Source of the DNA: Flaccisagitta enflata
Taxonomy: Eukaryota > Chaetognatha > Sagittoidea > Aphragmophora
Reading direction: 5' to 3'
DNA length: 64,000 nucleotides
NCBI GenBank assembly: GCA_965153355.1
Contig: OZ231128.1
Span: 8,866,001-8,930,000 of the forward strand
A model generated the notes under the pieces. It saw only the letters and a program-made list of their open reading frames with translations, made no database searches and had not been told where the DNA came from. This document shows, piece after piece, positions 24,324-35,823 of the stretch. Numbering within the stretch: the stretch's first letter is position 1; the number at the start of each line of letters is the position of its first letter. Made by a program: the position numbers and the translations under genes.

Positions 24324-24797
24324 ATAGTCGCAAAAGCGTTAGATGGTCAGCGGTACCTGTGCCCTGCTTAAGTAGGTTTTGGTTGAAGTTGAGAGGGAGC
24401 AGGGCAGCGGCCCCGAAGGGGCTGATGACCTATGCTTTCACACCTGGGGAAATTTCCTCCTTCTCCTCCGCACCCCCCCTTCCCCCAGCATCCAGGCCCA
24501 TTTCTCACCCTGGAGGCCCATATCCCACCCTCGAGGCTCAAATCCCAGTCTTGAGGCCCAAATCCCTAGAGACTGGAATCTGGGCCTTGAGGTTGAGATT
24601 TGGGCCTTGAGGGTGAGATTTGGGCCTCAAGACTGAGATTTAGGCCTGGAGGCTGGGATATGGGCCTCCAAGCTGAGAAACGGGCCTGGAGGCTGGGGGG
24701 AGGGGGGGGTACGCTGGAGGAGGAGAAGGAGGAGGAGAAATTTCCCCATGTGTGAAAGCATAGGTCATCGGCCCCTTCAGGGCCGCTGCCCAAAAAG
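24324..24797 (+). mobile_element. PM element, copy 2, with centrally inverted minisatellite
   Basis: The head ATAGTCGCAAAAGCGTTAGA at 24324 leads to the left arm GGGCAGCGGCCCCGAAGGGG then CTGATGACCTATGCTTTCAC. The minisatellite reads GAGGCCCATATCCCACCCTC up to about 24560 and then switches strand (GGGCCTTGAGGTTGAGATTT). The right arm is GTGTGAAAGCATAGGTCATC then GGCCCC...GGGCCGCTGCCC. From about 24410 to 24797 the unit is therefore one long imperfect palindrome. Confidence 0.88.
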
Positions 24798-24799
24798 GG

Positions 24800-25174
24800 G
24801 ATAAAGAGACTGACTACGGGATTGACCAATAGAAGGAAAAAGCGGGTTGTAGATTCGCGTAACATGCGACTAAGAATATTATAAATATAATCATGTGCAA
24901 AATAACAAGTTTTGCAGATGTATGTCTTTTGCCAGTCTTAGGAAAAAACCTCTTCAGCTACAGTAGCGCCGTCTTCTTCTTGATTGCTGTCAACCATCCA
25001 CGAAAGCGTAAGGCAGCGTCAAATCCAATTCGCTATCCAATTTGCATATTTGGTGGGGTTTGCGATTCTTATGAGAAGAATGAAAAATATACGCTTCCTC
25101 AGTTTCACTTTATCAATACTACCGTGTTTGTTTTTCTGTGACACTCAAAGTTCCTTCCCTCTGTTTGTGCTTGT

Positions 25175-25175
<1 letters not shown>
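24800..25175. other. unique sequence, nothing recognised
   Basis: No array, inverted repeat or gene motif. Confidence 0.4.

Positions 25176-25177
<2 letters not shown>

Positions 25178-25256
<79 letters not shown>
25178..25256. repeat. (TC)n microsatellite
   Basis: About 78 bp of TC, followed by CGCCCTTGCTCTCGCCC-type imperfect repeats to about 25375. Confidence 0.95.
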
Positions 25257-25258
<2 letters not shown>

Positions 25259-25689
25259 CCTTGCTCTCGCCCTTCCGCTCGCTCTTGCTCTCTCCCTCTC
25301 GCGCCTTTGCACTCTCTTGCACTTGTACTCCCTCCCCAGCTCTCACTTTCGCTCTCTCTAGCTCTCTGTAGCATTCTGTGCCCAAAAATAAAAACTGTTT
25401 GGACAATAGAATATTACCAACGCTCCTGACAGATAGACTGATCTGGTCATTTCTTTTGGTACCTATAATAGCTCCACGCCAATGTGTGCAGAATTCCCGT
25501 AGGAAAGTACTCCCAAATCTTCAAAACGTTTTTCTTTTTTCTTCATGCCGAAAAAAAATATAATTACGCAGGACTTGAAAAGTAGCAGAGTGAAAGACTT
25601 TATGCAATGATTTAACGCCTCAATCGTTTTACATTGCTTTTCTTCATATGTAATAGTAAGAAATATGGATCAAATTTTTGTTGAAAAAT

Positions 25690-25817
25690 CTTGGGAGTTT
25701 GATATCATAAAATGTATTTTCAATATCTTTCACTATCTTTTTTCAAAAAATGATTATCTCTACAACTTTTCAAGTTATGTCGTCATGAAATGTTACAAAC
25801 GAAAACAATCATACTGT
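25690..25817 (-). repeat. dispersed repeat, inverted mate of 22416-22535
   Basis: Positions 25779-25817 are the exact reverse complement of 22416-22454, and the similarity extends leftward more weakly. The rest of 25260-25874 has nothing recognised. Confidence 0.8.
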
Positions 25818-25874
25818 ATGTTATCACTTAAAGCTTTGTATCAAAATAAGAAAAACAGATACAAAAATTGGTAA

Positions 25875-26420
25875 GATGGCACATGCAAATATCGGCATGG
25901 TGCGTGCAAACGGAGGGATGGTCCCTGCAAATATCAGGATGGTGAATGTAAACAAAGAGATGGTGCATGCAAATATCAGGATGGTGTGTGTAAACGTGGA
26001 GATGGTACGTGCAAATATCAGGATGGTGAATGTGAACGTGGAGATGGTGCATGCAAACATCGGGATGGTGCTTGTGCACGTAGGGATGGTGCATGTACAA
26101 AGAATGATGGTGCATGCAAATAATGAGATGGTGCGTGTACACAAAGAGATGGCGCATGCAAATGTCAGTATGGTGAATGTGAACGTGGAGACAGTGCATG
26201 CAAATATCAGGATGGTGCGTGTAAACATGAAGATGGCACTTGTGAATATCGGGATGGTGCGTGTGCACATAGGGATGGTGTATGTACAGAGAATGATAGT
26301 GCATGCAAATAACGGGATGGTGCGTGTGCATGTAGAGATGGTGCGTGCAAATATCAGGATGGTGCGTGTACGTGTGAAGATGGTACATGCAAATATCGGG
26401 ATGGTGCATGTACACAGTAA
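25875..26420 (+). repeat. 21-bp array, 26 exact-length units, Cys heptad in one frame
   Basis: Twenty-six units of exactly 21 bp with no length change, consensus GATGGTGCATGCAAATATCA plus one base. Read from 25875 each unit is a heptapeptide D-G-x-C-x-x-x. The Cys codon is kept in all 26 (TGC or TGT), but in-frame stops occur in units 12, 21 and 26. A second plus frame (from ATG 25876) and a minus frame are open throughout because the unit lacks stops there. Units 5-14 resemble units 14-23 one by one, giving a 9-unit (189-bp) higher-order period. It may be a decayed repetitive Cys-rich coding exon or simply a satellite. Confidence 0.9.
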
Positions 26421-26602
26421 GATGGCGTGATGATCGCAGACGCGAGAGGCGACGCGCCGAAGTCAAAGACGGCAAAAAGAAGAAGAAAGTTACATTTGAC
26501 AGAAACTCAATGTTGAGGGCAGAAAAGATTAATGATGATGTGGCCCGAAGGATTTTTCAAAACGAGGCAAAAGATAAAAATAAGGAAGATCGGGTGAATT
26601 AA
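26421..26602 (+). pseudogene. possible coding tail after the 21-bp array
   Basis: In the frame ending at the TAA at 26600-26602 the sequence is highly charged and not repetitive: DDRRRERRRAEVKDGKKKKK, then VTFDRNSMLRAEKINDDVAR and RIFQNEAKDKNKEDRVN. Its composition looks like a real basic C-terminus. It is out of frame with the Cys-heptad reading of the array and has no recognised relative. Speculative. Confidence 0.25.
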
Positions 26603-26697
26603 GGGAGACCAGAGAAACAAGTGACGCCGGGTCACAATATCGTTGGCGTCCAACCCCCATCCACACCTTCCCCCCAAACCCTGATACACACATAGAG

Positions 26698-27460
26698 AAT
26701 AGTCGCAAAAGCGTTAGATGGTCAGCGGTACCCGTTGCCCCCATGTGAGTGTTGGTGTGTGTTGGTGAGAGGGGCAGCGGCCCCGAAGGGGCCGATGACC
26801 TATGCTTCGCAAGTTCTGAAGCTTTAGGCTTGAATTTGAGCCATGGGGCTGTGATTTGAGCCACGAGGCTGTGATTTGAGCCTCGATGGGATGATTTAAG
26901 CCTTAAGGCTGTGATTTGAGCCTCAAGGCTGTGATTTGATCAGAGACGCTGGGGTTTGAGGCTTTAGGCTGGGATTTGAGGCTTTAGGCTGGGATTTGAG
27001 GCTTTAGGCTGGGATTTGAGCCTCGAGGCTGGGATGTGAGCCTCAAAGCTGGAATGTGAGTCTCAAAGCTGGAATGTGAGCCTCAAGGCTGGAATGTGAG
27101 CCTCGAGGCTAGGATGTGAGCCTCAAAGCTGGGATGTCAGCCTCAAGGCTGGGATGTCAGCTTCGAGGCTGGGATGTCAGCCTCGAGGCTGGGATTTGAG
27201 TCTCGAGGTTGGGATTTGAGCCTTGAGGCTAGGATTTGGGCCTTGAGGCTAGAATTTGGGCCTCAAGGCTGGGATTTGAGCCTCAAGACTAGGATATGCG
27301 CTTCGAAGGGGGTGGACGGAGAAGGAGGAGGAGGAGTAGGATATGCGTTTCCAAGGGGGTGGACGGAGAAGGAGGAGGAGGAGAAGGAGAATAAGGAGAA
27401 GAATTTTCTCCTGTGCGAAAGCATAGGTCATCGCCCCCTTCGGGGCCGCTGCCCAAAAAG
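26698..27460 (+). mobile_element. PM element, copy 3 (longest)
   Basis: The head AATAGTCGCAAAAGCGTTAG leads to TGGTCAGCGGTACCCGTTGC, then the left arm GGGCAGCGGCCCCGAAGGGG then CCGATGACCTATGCTT (about 26772-26808). About 26 minisatellite units follow (GATTTGAGCCTCGAGGCTGG and variants ATGTGAGCC, ATGTCAGCC), all in one orientation. The right arm is GAAAGCATAGGTCATC...GGGGCCGCTGCCC. A 52-bp segment with GGGGGTGGACGGAGAAGGAG is duplicated before the right arm. Confidence 0.88.
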
Positions 27461-27469
27461 CATCTGCAA

Positions 27470-27587
27470 TGCTCGGTTTCCCACTTTTCAACTCGTGCTA
27501 ATGGACCGATGGATGAAGTGATGGACTGTCGGACGCGGACAGACAGAGCCTGTTATAGATTTATAGATTCATGTGTCTGCAACTAAA

Positions 27588-27590
<3 letters not shown>
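27470..27590 (-). mobile_element. DH repeat, copy 7 (minus, head half)
   Basis: CAATGCTCGGTTTCCCACTT then TTCAACTCG matches the family interior. GACAGACAGAGCCTGTTATA follows, and the segment ends GTGTCTGCAACTAAAA, the degenerate head. Confidence 0.7.

Positions 27591-27648
<58 letters not shown>
27591..27648. repeat. (GA)n microsatellite
   Basis: Pure GA dinucleotide, directly adjoining the DH head. Confidence 0.95.
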
Positions 27649-27652
<4 letters not shown>

Positions 27653-27873
27653 GTCTCGCAAAACGTCCCTGGAGAAGAAGGTATATGTTTCAAACGCAAA
27701 GGGGCGTGTGTAAGTGAGAAGGATCATATGGGAAAGCAAACAAGTCCAAGACGGGTCAAAAGTCGCAGACGGTTGGGCTGGGGCAGTCCTTTGGGCTATG
27801 GTATACAGAACTACAGTAGAAACCAGATCAAAAGTCTTCTTCCACCCTGGGAAAAATCAATTTACTCATGAAA

Positions 27874-27935
27874 TACAGTAGATGTCGTCTAGACTTGGAA
27901 ATACGGGGGAAGTCATTACAGGAAGACAAATTTAC
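27874..27935 (+). mobile_element. single end of a CAGTAGATGTC mariner-like MITE
   Basis: TA is followed by CAGTAGATGTCGTCTAGACT then TGGAAATACGGGGGAA, identical to the left TIR of the intact element at 50628. The next bases (AGTCATTACAGGAAGAC, AGAGTGATACG) resemble the sub-terminal part of the 49910 copy. No matching right end was found nearby. Confidence 0.75.
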
Positions 27936-29214
27936 CTAAGAGAGTGATACGCTGCAATCAAAAGCAAGTGAGACCAGCAAAACTTTTATGGTGCCCAAAG
28001 TATTCATTTTGAGAAATTTGGACTGGTTCTGTCTGAAAGCACATAACCTACCATTTATTCATGGAAAATTTCAAAGCACTGGCTTTAGCAGTGTAGCTTC
28101 CACCTAATTTTGAAATTTGATTGAAGTTCTGGAATTTTTGCCCAAAAATTGCGTTTTTAAGTAAGTTTACAAAAATATTTTGATGTAATTTCCCATGATT
28201 TGGAGGAAATTGACCCTTCTTTTGCATGATTTTTGATTTTTTGCCGTTTGAAAGATTTAAAGATTATAAAAAACTTCAAATATTTGGCATATGATAAAAT
28301 CTTTGAAAACTCAGATATAATTCAAACAGTATTCTTTCTCTGTCTTGATACCTACACCCTTCCCCTGAAATGTTGAATTTATATGTTTTTTACCTACTTT
28401 TTCAACTGTATTCTAGTTACACAGTGACTCGGACACAGTATTCAGTCGGACACAGTATTCAGTCGGACACAGATTGGGGCCTGACACCCTTGCCTATTTT
28501 CCTGCCCTACGCCGCTGAAAGTGAATACTTAAGGCACAATGAAGGTTTTGCTGGTATCACACTCTGTAATGTTAGTCTTAGTTTTCTTCTACATTTGCTA
28601 GAATTTGAATGGAGGCGAGTATTCACACAATTTTTATTTTAAATGAAAGCTAATAGCCAAAATAAGATACCATACACTTTGCAAGTTGATAGACGTGATG
28701 TAAGTGTGTAAAAATTGTAGTTAAAAACACTGTTTTTCCTTCTAATCGCGCATGGCCTTCTGTTTCCTCTCTAGAGCTTCCTTTTAAACTTCGAATAATT
28801 TGTAGGACACCAGAGTCTGGCGAGCCGTAACGCATTTGGCTATAGAAAAGTGTTACATGAGTGGAACTCAATAAGTTGAATTGGTTATTGGTAGCTTCGA
28901 AGCGAGGTTTTGCTCTCATGATGACAAGAGTCGCTCGGCCAATCCGAGATCAGAACTGTTGAGATCGAACCAATGAGAGTCAACTATGAGGGCAACTCAA
29001 AAAGAGAGAGCAATACTAGAAATTCAATAGCTTAACTTTGGCATAGTACTACTACTATGCCGAAGCATACTTTTCTTTCGTTTATACACGATTGGAGAGC
29101 CCATATCCTCAACCTTATTTGGAGAGATTTCCAGCTTTGCCAACCAAACCGTTCTCTCTCTGGAAGTTGTTGTTCAAAAAAAGGGAAATCGAAATTGAGT
29201 GAAAAAAGGAGAAT
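27936..29214. other. unique sequence with a 19-bp triplication
   Basis: CGGACACAGTATTCAGT is tandemly repeated near 28429-28472, with the third copy truncated. The rest contains no recognised gene, array or mobile element. Confidence 0.45.
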
Positions 29215-29489
29215 TTTTAGTCGCGTGCTACGCGACTCTATAAGCCACTTTTCGGTCGGTCGGTCGGTCCATCGGTCGGTCCGTCGGTCGGTCCGTCGGT
29301 CACAAAATTGTTTTAAAAGCTTTTCAAAGCGTATTTTATGTCACTGTATGGTAGAAATGAGTTTCTATGGAGTAAATGGCTATTCTTAATGTCTTTTTGA
29401 AGAAAAAAAATTGTTTGTCTGTCTGTCTGCCTGACATTTTTTGAAAATGCCGACGCACGCGACTTAGGTCTAATGACCTTGTTTTTTTA
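29215..29489 (+). mobile_element. DH repeat, copy 8 (long subfamily)
   Basis: The head is TTTTTAGTCGCGTGCTACGC then GACTCTATAAGCCAC, followed by GGTCGGTCCATCGG tetramers. A 120-bp insertion with ACAAAATTGTTTTAAAAGC follows. The alternative tail is AATGCCGACGCACGCGACTT then AGGTCTAATGACCTTGTTTT. The same long form occurs at 36977-37239. Confidence 0.85.
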
Positions 29490-29864
29490 AATTGGCTAAA
29501 AAACATACTAAATGATAACTTTTTTAAATTCTGATTGCACCACTGCGTTTATCTGCGTTTCTACTTTCAAAAATGGTAAAGAACGCCAATATTAAGTGCC
29601 CCACTGAGAGGTGAGATCAGGTCTACGACCACACATCAGAGAAACTGAGATTTTGCTTATTTATTTTTATTTTGGAGTAATGTGACGATAATAAGGCAAA
29701 AAAAGACTGCCAACCAATGCGGTCAATGGTCCAGTTTTCTTGAAAAAAAAACCGCGATCCTGTATGTTAACTTTTTTTTTCCACCTACTCAAAGTATATG
29801 GAGAGTTAACATTTCAAAGTGTATCAGTTGCTTTTGATTTCAAGGTGTTTGGAGTTTTGACTAA

Positions 29865-30353
29865 TAAAAGGATATTTTATTGCCCATGGGTGTTGGTTGC
29901 CATGAAAACACATTTCCATGTATTCACGCTAAAGTATCAATATTTAGAGAAATTTGTTGAGGGGACATTGTTTAAAATAAAATTTGCTACAACTTTCCCA
30001 CAATATGATCTGTAAGAATATTGCTCGTTTAGCCGCTGCTAGGGGGCGTAACAATGTGTGACAGCTCTATGATGCTCACCAGCACTAGCAACCGCCAAAT
30101 GAGCAATATTCTTACAGAATATGTTGTGGGAAAGTTGGAGTCAATTTTATTCTTAGCAATGTTCCCTCAAAAAATTTCTCAAAATATTAATACTTTAGTG
30201 TGAATACATGGAAACATGTTTCCATGGCGACCAACACCCATGGGCAAAAAAGCATCCTTTTATTAGTTTATATTCCAAATATCAGTCTCTTAAGTTTATA
30301 TCTTCCTGTTATGAATTCCCCCGTATTTCCAAGTCTAGACGACATCTACTGTA
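29865..30353. mobile_element. CAGTAGATGTC family MITE, palindromic interior, left TIR missing
   Basis: Left and right arms are inverted copies: TGCCCATGGGTGTTGGTTGC against CCAACACCCATGGGCA, and TCTGTAAGAATATTGCTC against GAGCAATATTCTTACAGA, meeting around 30065. The right TIR, TTCCCCCGTATTTCCAAGTC then TAGACGACATCTACTG, abuts TA at 30352. The left TIR is not present. The interior matches the elements at 49910 and 50628. Confidence 0.82.
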
Positions 30354-30394
30354 TCTATTCTTCATTCTCGTTTTTATGTGCGCCCACTTCCATT

Positions 30395-30559
30395 CATTCA
30401 TAATGATTCATTCATTCATTCATTCATAATGATTCATTCATTCATTCATTCATTTATTCATTCATTCATTCATTCTCCAAGACAGTCATTCATTGGTTGA
30501 TTGATTAATTGAATGATTGATTTGTTTATTGATTCATTGATTGTTTAATAAATAAATGA

Positions 30560-30605
<46 letters not shown>
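30395..30605. repeat. (ATTC)n and (TTGA)n tetranucleotide arrays
   Basis: ATTC units at 30400-30475 are separated by about 70 bp of TTGA/ATTGATT variants from a pure (TTGA)n run at 30550-30604. Confidence 0.92.
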
Positions 30606-30606
<1 letters not shown>

Positions 30607-30789
30607 TAATGATTCAATCATGAAACATTGTTGCCCTGCTTGTATTTCATCTTGTTCATTGGTTCAAAGACACTTCTTATCACTCCTCCCTCACAGTTCT
30701 ATGTCGTGCTTCGCTTTTTCTTACAACAAAAGTAATCTTTGTTTCTAAAACCTTTTGTCTGGTTTTCCTCATACAACTCAAGGCCCAAC

Positions 30790-32220
30790 TTTCGTTAGTG
30801 AGATTCATTATTTCCTCTCCTCTCAGCTCTTCTCTCTCCCCCCCCTTCTTGTCTTTGTGGTTGGACCCTTCCAATTTTTCACTAGTCTTTCCCTGCTGCC
30901 CAGCCTCTTTGGTACGAAATTCAACATCCCTCGGGTCCACCATTTTTCCCCCCTTGAGCATTTCCACTTCAACACCCGCCTTCCTCTTCTCCCCTTCTCC
31001 CAATCCCTCGCCAAACTTTTCTCCCAATGCATTTCTCCCTTAATCACACCGTTCTCCACCTTCCTCCTTTCTCTCATCTTTTTCCTCGCTCCACTTTTCC
31101 TCCGTAAGCACTTACACTACCACACATTTCACCCTCTTCTCCCCTTCTCCCCTTCTCGCCAAACTTTTCTCCCAATGCATTTCCCCTTTAATCGCACCCT
31201 TCTCTCCCTTCTCCCTTTTACCCCTCTTTTTCCTCGCTCCACTTTTCCTCCGTAATCACCCTCACTCCCACTTATTTCTTCCTCTTCTCCCCTTCTCCCA
31301 TTCCCTCGCCAAACTTTTCTCTCCATGCATTTCCCCCTTTATCGCACCCTTCTCTCCCTTCTCCCTTTTACCCCTCTTTTTCCTCGCTCAACTTTTCCTC
31401 CATAATCACTCTCACTCCCACTTATTTCTTCCTCTTCTCCCCTTCTCCCAATCTCTTGCCAAAATTTTCTCTCCATGCATTTCCCCCTTTATCGCACCCT
31501 TCTCTCCCTTCTCCCTTTCTCTCTCCTCTTTCCCCCCCCCCCCCCGTGGGGTAGGGGGGGAACCAAAGGGTCTGGAGATGGGGAAGGAAATCACAGAGGG
31601 AAAAAAAGAGAAAAAAAGAAAATTTTGGGGAAAATAACTTTTGACAGTACCAAATCAGAAAAACTAGTTAGTAAAACACAATTTAAGTTAATCTAAACCT
31701 TAACTACACCGTTTTATAGCTTTATGGGGAAGAAAATCATTGATTTTAAAACACAACGTGTCACGTCGCGGGGAAGAAAATCAAAGGCAGGGGGGAAAAA
31801 AATCAAAAGCGACTCAATTATATACACCCCTGCTTATCTTCCATAAGCACTCTCACTCCCACACATTTCTTCCTCTTCTCCCCTTCTCCCATTCTCTCGC
31901 CACACTTTTCTCTCAATGCATTTCCCCTTTAATCGCACCCTTCTTCCCCTTCCTCCTTTCTCTCATATTTTTCCTCGCTCCACTTTTCCTCTGTAATCAC
32001 TTTCACTCCCACACATTTCTTCCTCTTCTCCCCTTCTCCCAATCTCTCGCCACACTTTTCTCCCAAAGCATTTCCCCTTTAATCGCACCCTTCTTCCCCT
32101 CCTCCTTTCTCTCATCTTTTTCCTCGCTCTACTTTTCCTCCGTAAGCACTCTCACTCCCACACCCTTCTCTCATTTTCTCCCCAGGCATTTGCCCCCCCG
32201 CTTTTCCCGTCCCTCCCATT
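30790..32220 (+). repeat. 148-bp pyrimidine-rich satellite, six or more units
   Basis: The landmark CCAAACTTTTCTCCCAATGC, or a close variant, recurs near 31010, 31157, 31307, 31457, 31900 and 32050, giving a period of about 148 bp. Units also share TCCTCGCTCCACTTTTCCTC and TCTTCCTCTTCTCCCCTTCT. The strand is almost pure C/T. Copies four and five are pushed apart by the MITE-like insertion at 31540-31834. Confidence 0.9.
31540..31834. mobile_element. hAT-like MITE fragment inserted in the satellite
   Basis: It shares CTGGAGATGGGGAAGGAAAT, GAAAATTTTGGGGAAAATAA, TGACAGTACCAAATCAGAAA and GGAAGAAAATCAAAGGCAGG with the element at 14414-15048. It ends CTCAATTATATACACCCCTG. The left end is lost in a C13 homopolymer, so no target duplication can be read. 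Confidence 0.8.
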
Positions 32221-32646
32221 CACTATGTTTTCAGTTTTTGTTTTTGTTTTTTGTTTTTTGTTTTTGTTTTTCTTCTTTTTCTTCTTTTTTTGAAAACACT
32301 GCACCCATCTCGCCCTTCTCCCCTTCTCCTTCTCCTTCCCCATTTTCCCCCAACAATTTTGAAATTAAATTTACTAGCATTTGAATTTTCATTGCATATG
32401 AATTATGATGATTTTTCACATCACATTGATTACACAAAAAATATGATAACATGATATGATATGATAACAGTCCTTCTCTTCAACAGCCAAAAAAGCTGGT
32501 TCCGTCAAGATCGTTATGGCGAGGTCTTGCTGTAGTTCCCTCCAGCTGGGATCTCATCAAATGAGTCCTGGAGTGAGAGTAACATTGGGCAAATAAACCC
32601 CGTCTTTCATACCGTTGACCACCAATTTCCTGCTTCCTTTCCCATA

Positions 32647-32740
32647 TGTGTGTCTGTCTGTCTGTCTGTCTGTCTGTCTGACTGTCTGTCTGTTCTTCTG
32701 TCTGTTTGTCTGTCCTTCTGTCTGTTTGTCTGTTAATCTT

Positions 32741-32775
<35 letters not shown>

Positions 32776-32862
32776 AGTCAGTCAGTCAGTCAGTCAGTCA
32801 GTCAGTCAGTCAGTCAGTCGGTATATCAGTCAGTCAGTCAGTCAGTCAGTCAGTCTATTTCT
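32647..32862 (+). repeat. (TGTC)n then (AGTC)n arrays
   Basis: TGTC tetramers at 32650-32735 are followed by about 28 copies of CAGT, broken once by CGGTATAT at 32819. Confidence 0.95.
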
Positions 32863-32972
32863 GTCTCTCGCCTACTCGTTGTGAAGCTGTGTTCACACTC
32901 TCACTAGGACAAACGTAAATGAAGCATAAATCAAAATAACCTTCTTCCAGGTAAACTCAGTCTCCGCCTATA

Positions 32973-33206
32973 GGCGCGTTTTTAGTCGCAGATAACCGCG
33001 TTTTGAAAGGGACACTCGGTCGCTCGCTACATTTGTTTGCTCATACCGTTCACTCTTTCTGCAGCACTCTACTTCGCTATGCTCATTTGCTTGCTGGCTT
33101 CATTTACAGGCTCGCTCCTTCTTGGGACAGCACAACTCATTTTTATACACTGTAAACGCGTTCAACAAGAGCAAACACGTTTTTGGTCATCAGTAGAAAC
33201 ACGCCC
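32973..33206. mobile_element. GTGTTTCTAG TIR element, copy 3 (opposite orientation)
   Basis: The left end is GGCGCGTTTTTAGTCGCAGA and the right end is GGTCATCAGTAGAAACACGC then CC. The interior reads AAAGGGACACTCGGTCGCTC and GCAGCACTCTACTTCGCTAT, the reverse complement of copy 4, which starts 15 bp later. Copies 3 and 4 form a head-to-head pair. Confidence 0.82.
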
Positions 33207-33220
33207 AATGTTGTAGCTTA

Positions 33221-33499
33221 GGGACGTGTTTCTAGTAAGCGCCAAAAACGTGTTTGTTCCCGTGAAACGCGATAACAGTGTGAACACATATTCAAGAACT
33301 TCAACTGTCCCACGAGGGAGTGAGCGAAGTGAGTGAGCGAGCACGTGAACGGAGCGAGCGAGTGAAGCGAGCGTTGCGAGCGGAGCGAAGAGGAGCGCTG
33401 CGTAGCAGGTGAGCGGAGTGAGCGGTGCGAGCGAAGGAATGTAGCGAGCGACCTAGTGGCCCTTTCAAAACGCGATCGTCTTTGACTAGAAACGCTCCC
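33221..33499. mobile_element. GTGTTTCTAG TIR element, copy 4
   Basis: Ends are GGGACGTGTTTCTAGTAAGC and CTTTGACTAGAAACGCTCCC, with TA on both outer sides. It is the most complete GAGCGA-rich copy, with GAGGGAGTGAGCGAAGTGAG, GCGAGCGTTGCGAGCGGAGC and TGTAGCGAGCGACCTAGTGG. Confidence 0.88.
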
Positions 33500-33584
33500 T
33501 AGATGTCGTCACTTGGAGCCCTTCATGCAATCCCTTCGTCATTTTTCATCCTCCGTTTCCTTCTCACCTTTCGCCGTTCCAACT

Positions 33585-34547
<963 letters not shown>

Positions 34548-34675
34548 CATCGACGTTGTTCTACACGGCTGAGGAATATCAAATTCGTGTTCATGCAAAT
34601 GATTTCTTCTTCTTTTAGGGCAGCAGTCTTAAACAGGACCCAGTCCCGTGAAATACTTTTTTCTGCTTTTACATG

Positions 34676-34851
34676 TACAGTTAGACCCCGCTTTAATGGA
34701 TCCAAGAGTAACGGAAATCCGCCTATAATCAACCTAACAACTTTGTCTCTTCAATTTCTTTTGATTTCTATATTAGCAATAACAGAAATCCGCCTATAGT
34801 GGATGAAATTTGTTGGTCCCTTGACATCCATTATTGCGAGGTTTAACTGTA
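34676..34851. mobile_element. pogo-like MITE, CAGTTAGACCCCGC ends
   Basis: TA-flanked, 34678-34849. The left end is CAGTTAGACCCCGCTTTAAT, the right is GCGAGGTTTAACTG. Internal inverted motifs are GGAAATCCGCCTATAAT and AACAGAAATCCGCCTATAGT. CAGT...CCCGC ends with TA target sites resemble pogo/Tigger-type elements. The same ends occur at 49356-49736. Confidence 0.78.
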
Positions 34852-35154
34852 CATAGTTTTCATGTATGAAAGGTGGAACAGTATCCGTCACTAAACCCAA
34901 ACTGAGAAATATGTAGGAGGGCCTTGCGAGCCTTTTGGGAAGATGAGCGTTTTAGACACTTTTTATGTGAGTGTATGGAGTGGGGTTTAGGGTGTGGATT
35001 GGGGTTGGATGCCCCTGCCTGTAATGAAATGACTAAAACCAAAAAAATCGAAATTCTACGAGCAGTTCATGTTGTGGAGCTGTCTTGGGCTTCTATTGTC
35101 ATCATTTTCAGCTTTAAAAGTTTACGTCTTGGTCGCCGCGCCTTACCTTCTTTT
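34852..35154. other. unique sequence, nothing recognised
   Basis: No gene or repeat seen. Confidence 0.4.
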
Positions 35155-35214
35155 TTTGCCGTCCCTGCCCACCCGCAAGCGACTAAGGTAGCAGTGTATC
35201 CGGCCTTGTTTACA
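35155..35214 (+). mobile_element. DH repeat, copy 9 (tail only)
   Basis: GCCGTCCCTGCCCACCCGCA, then AGCGACTAAGGTAGCAGTGT, then ATCCGGCCTTGTT. The head is missing. Confidence 0.75.
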
Positions 35215-35349
35215 TTCCTGTTACAAATTACATGCTTAAAAGGAAAAGTATTTGCCCTCGGAAATAAGGCCAAATTTAGCTAAAAATTTGCGACAGAAGA
35301 AGCGAGATGTTAAGGTATCGATGACCACATTTTTCATTTTGTTTCAAAT

Positions 35350-35643
35350 TTTCTTTTTTCTCTTCTCTTCTGTAACTTTTTTTTCTTTTCTTCATCTCCT
35401 TTTTATTTTTCTTCTTGTTTTTCTTTTTCTTTTTCTTCTTCTTGTTTTTCTCTTCCTCTTCTTCTTTTACTTTTTCCTTTTCTTGTTCTTTTTACTGCTT
35501 CTTTTTCTTCTTTTTTTTCTTCTTTCTCTTCTTCTTCCTCCTCTTCTTCTTCTTCTTCTTCTTCTTCTTCTTCTTCTTCTTCTTCTTCTTCTTCTTCTTC
35601 TTCTTCTTCTTCTGCTTCTTCTCCATTTTTTCTTCTTCTTCCA

Positions 35644-35645
<2 letters not shown>
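35350..35645 (+). repeat. (TTC)n pyrimidine tract, first block
   Basis: Imperfect TTTTC/TTC units become pure TTC from about 35520. Confidence 0.95.
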
Positions 35646-35700
<55 letters not shown>

Positions 35701-35703
35701 GAT

Positions 35704-35772
<69 letters not shown>

Positions 35773-35823
35773 GATAATCATCATCATCATCATTATGATA
35801 ATCATCATCATCATTATTATGAT

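Noticed and set aside
25828-26475. His/Cys-rich 215-residue minus-strand protein (HHPDICM heptads)
   Set aside because: It is one of three frames kept open by the 21-bp unit. The plus-strand DGxCxxx frame shows better codon-level conservation, so the minus frame is considered a shadow.
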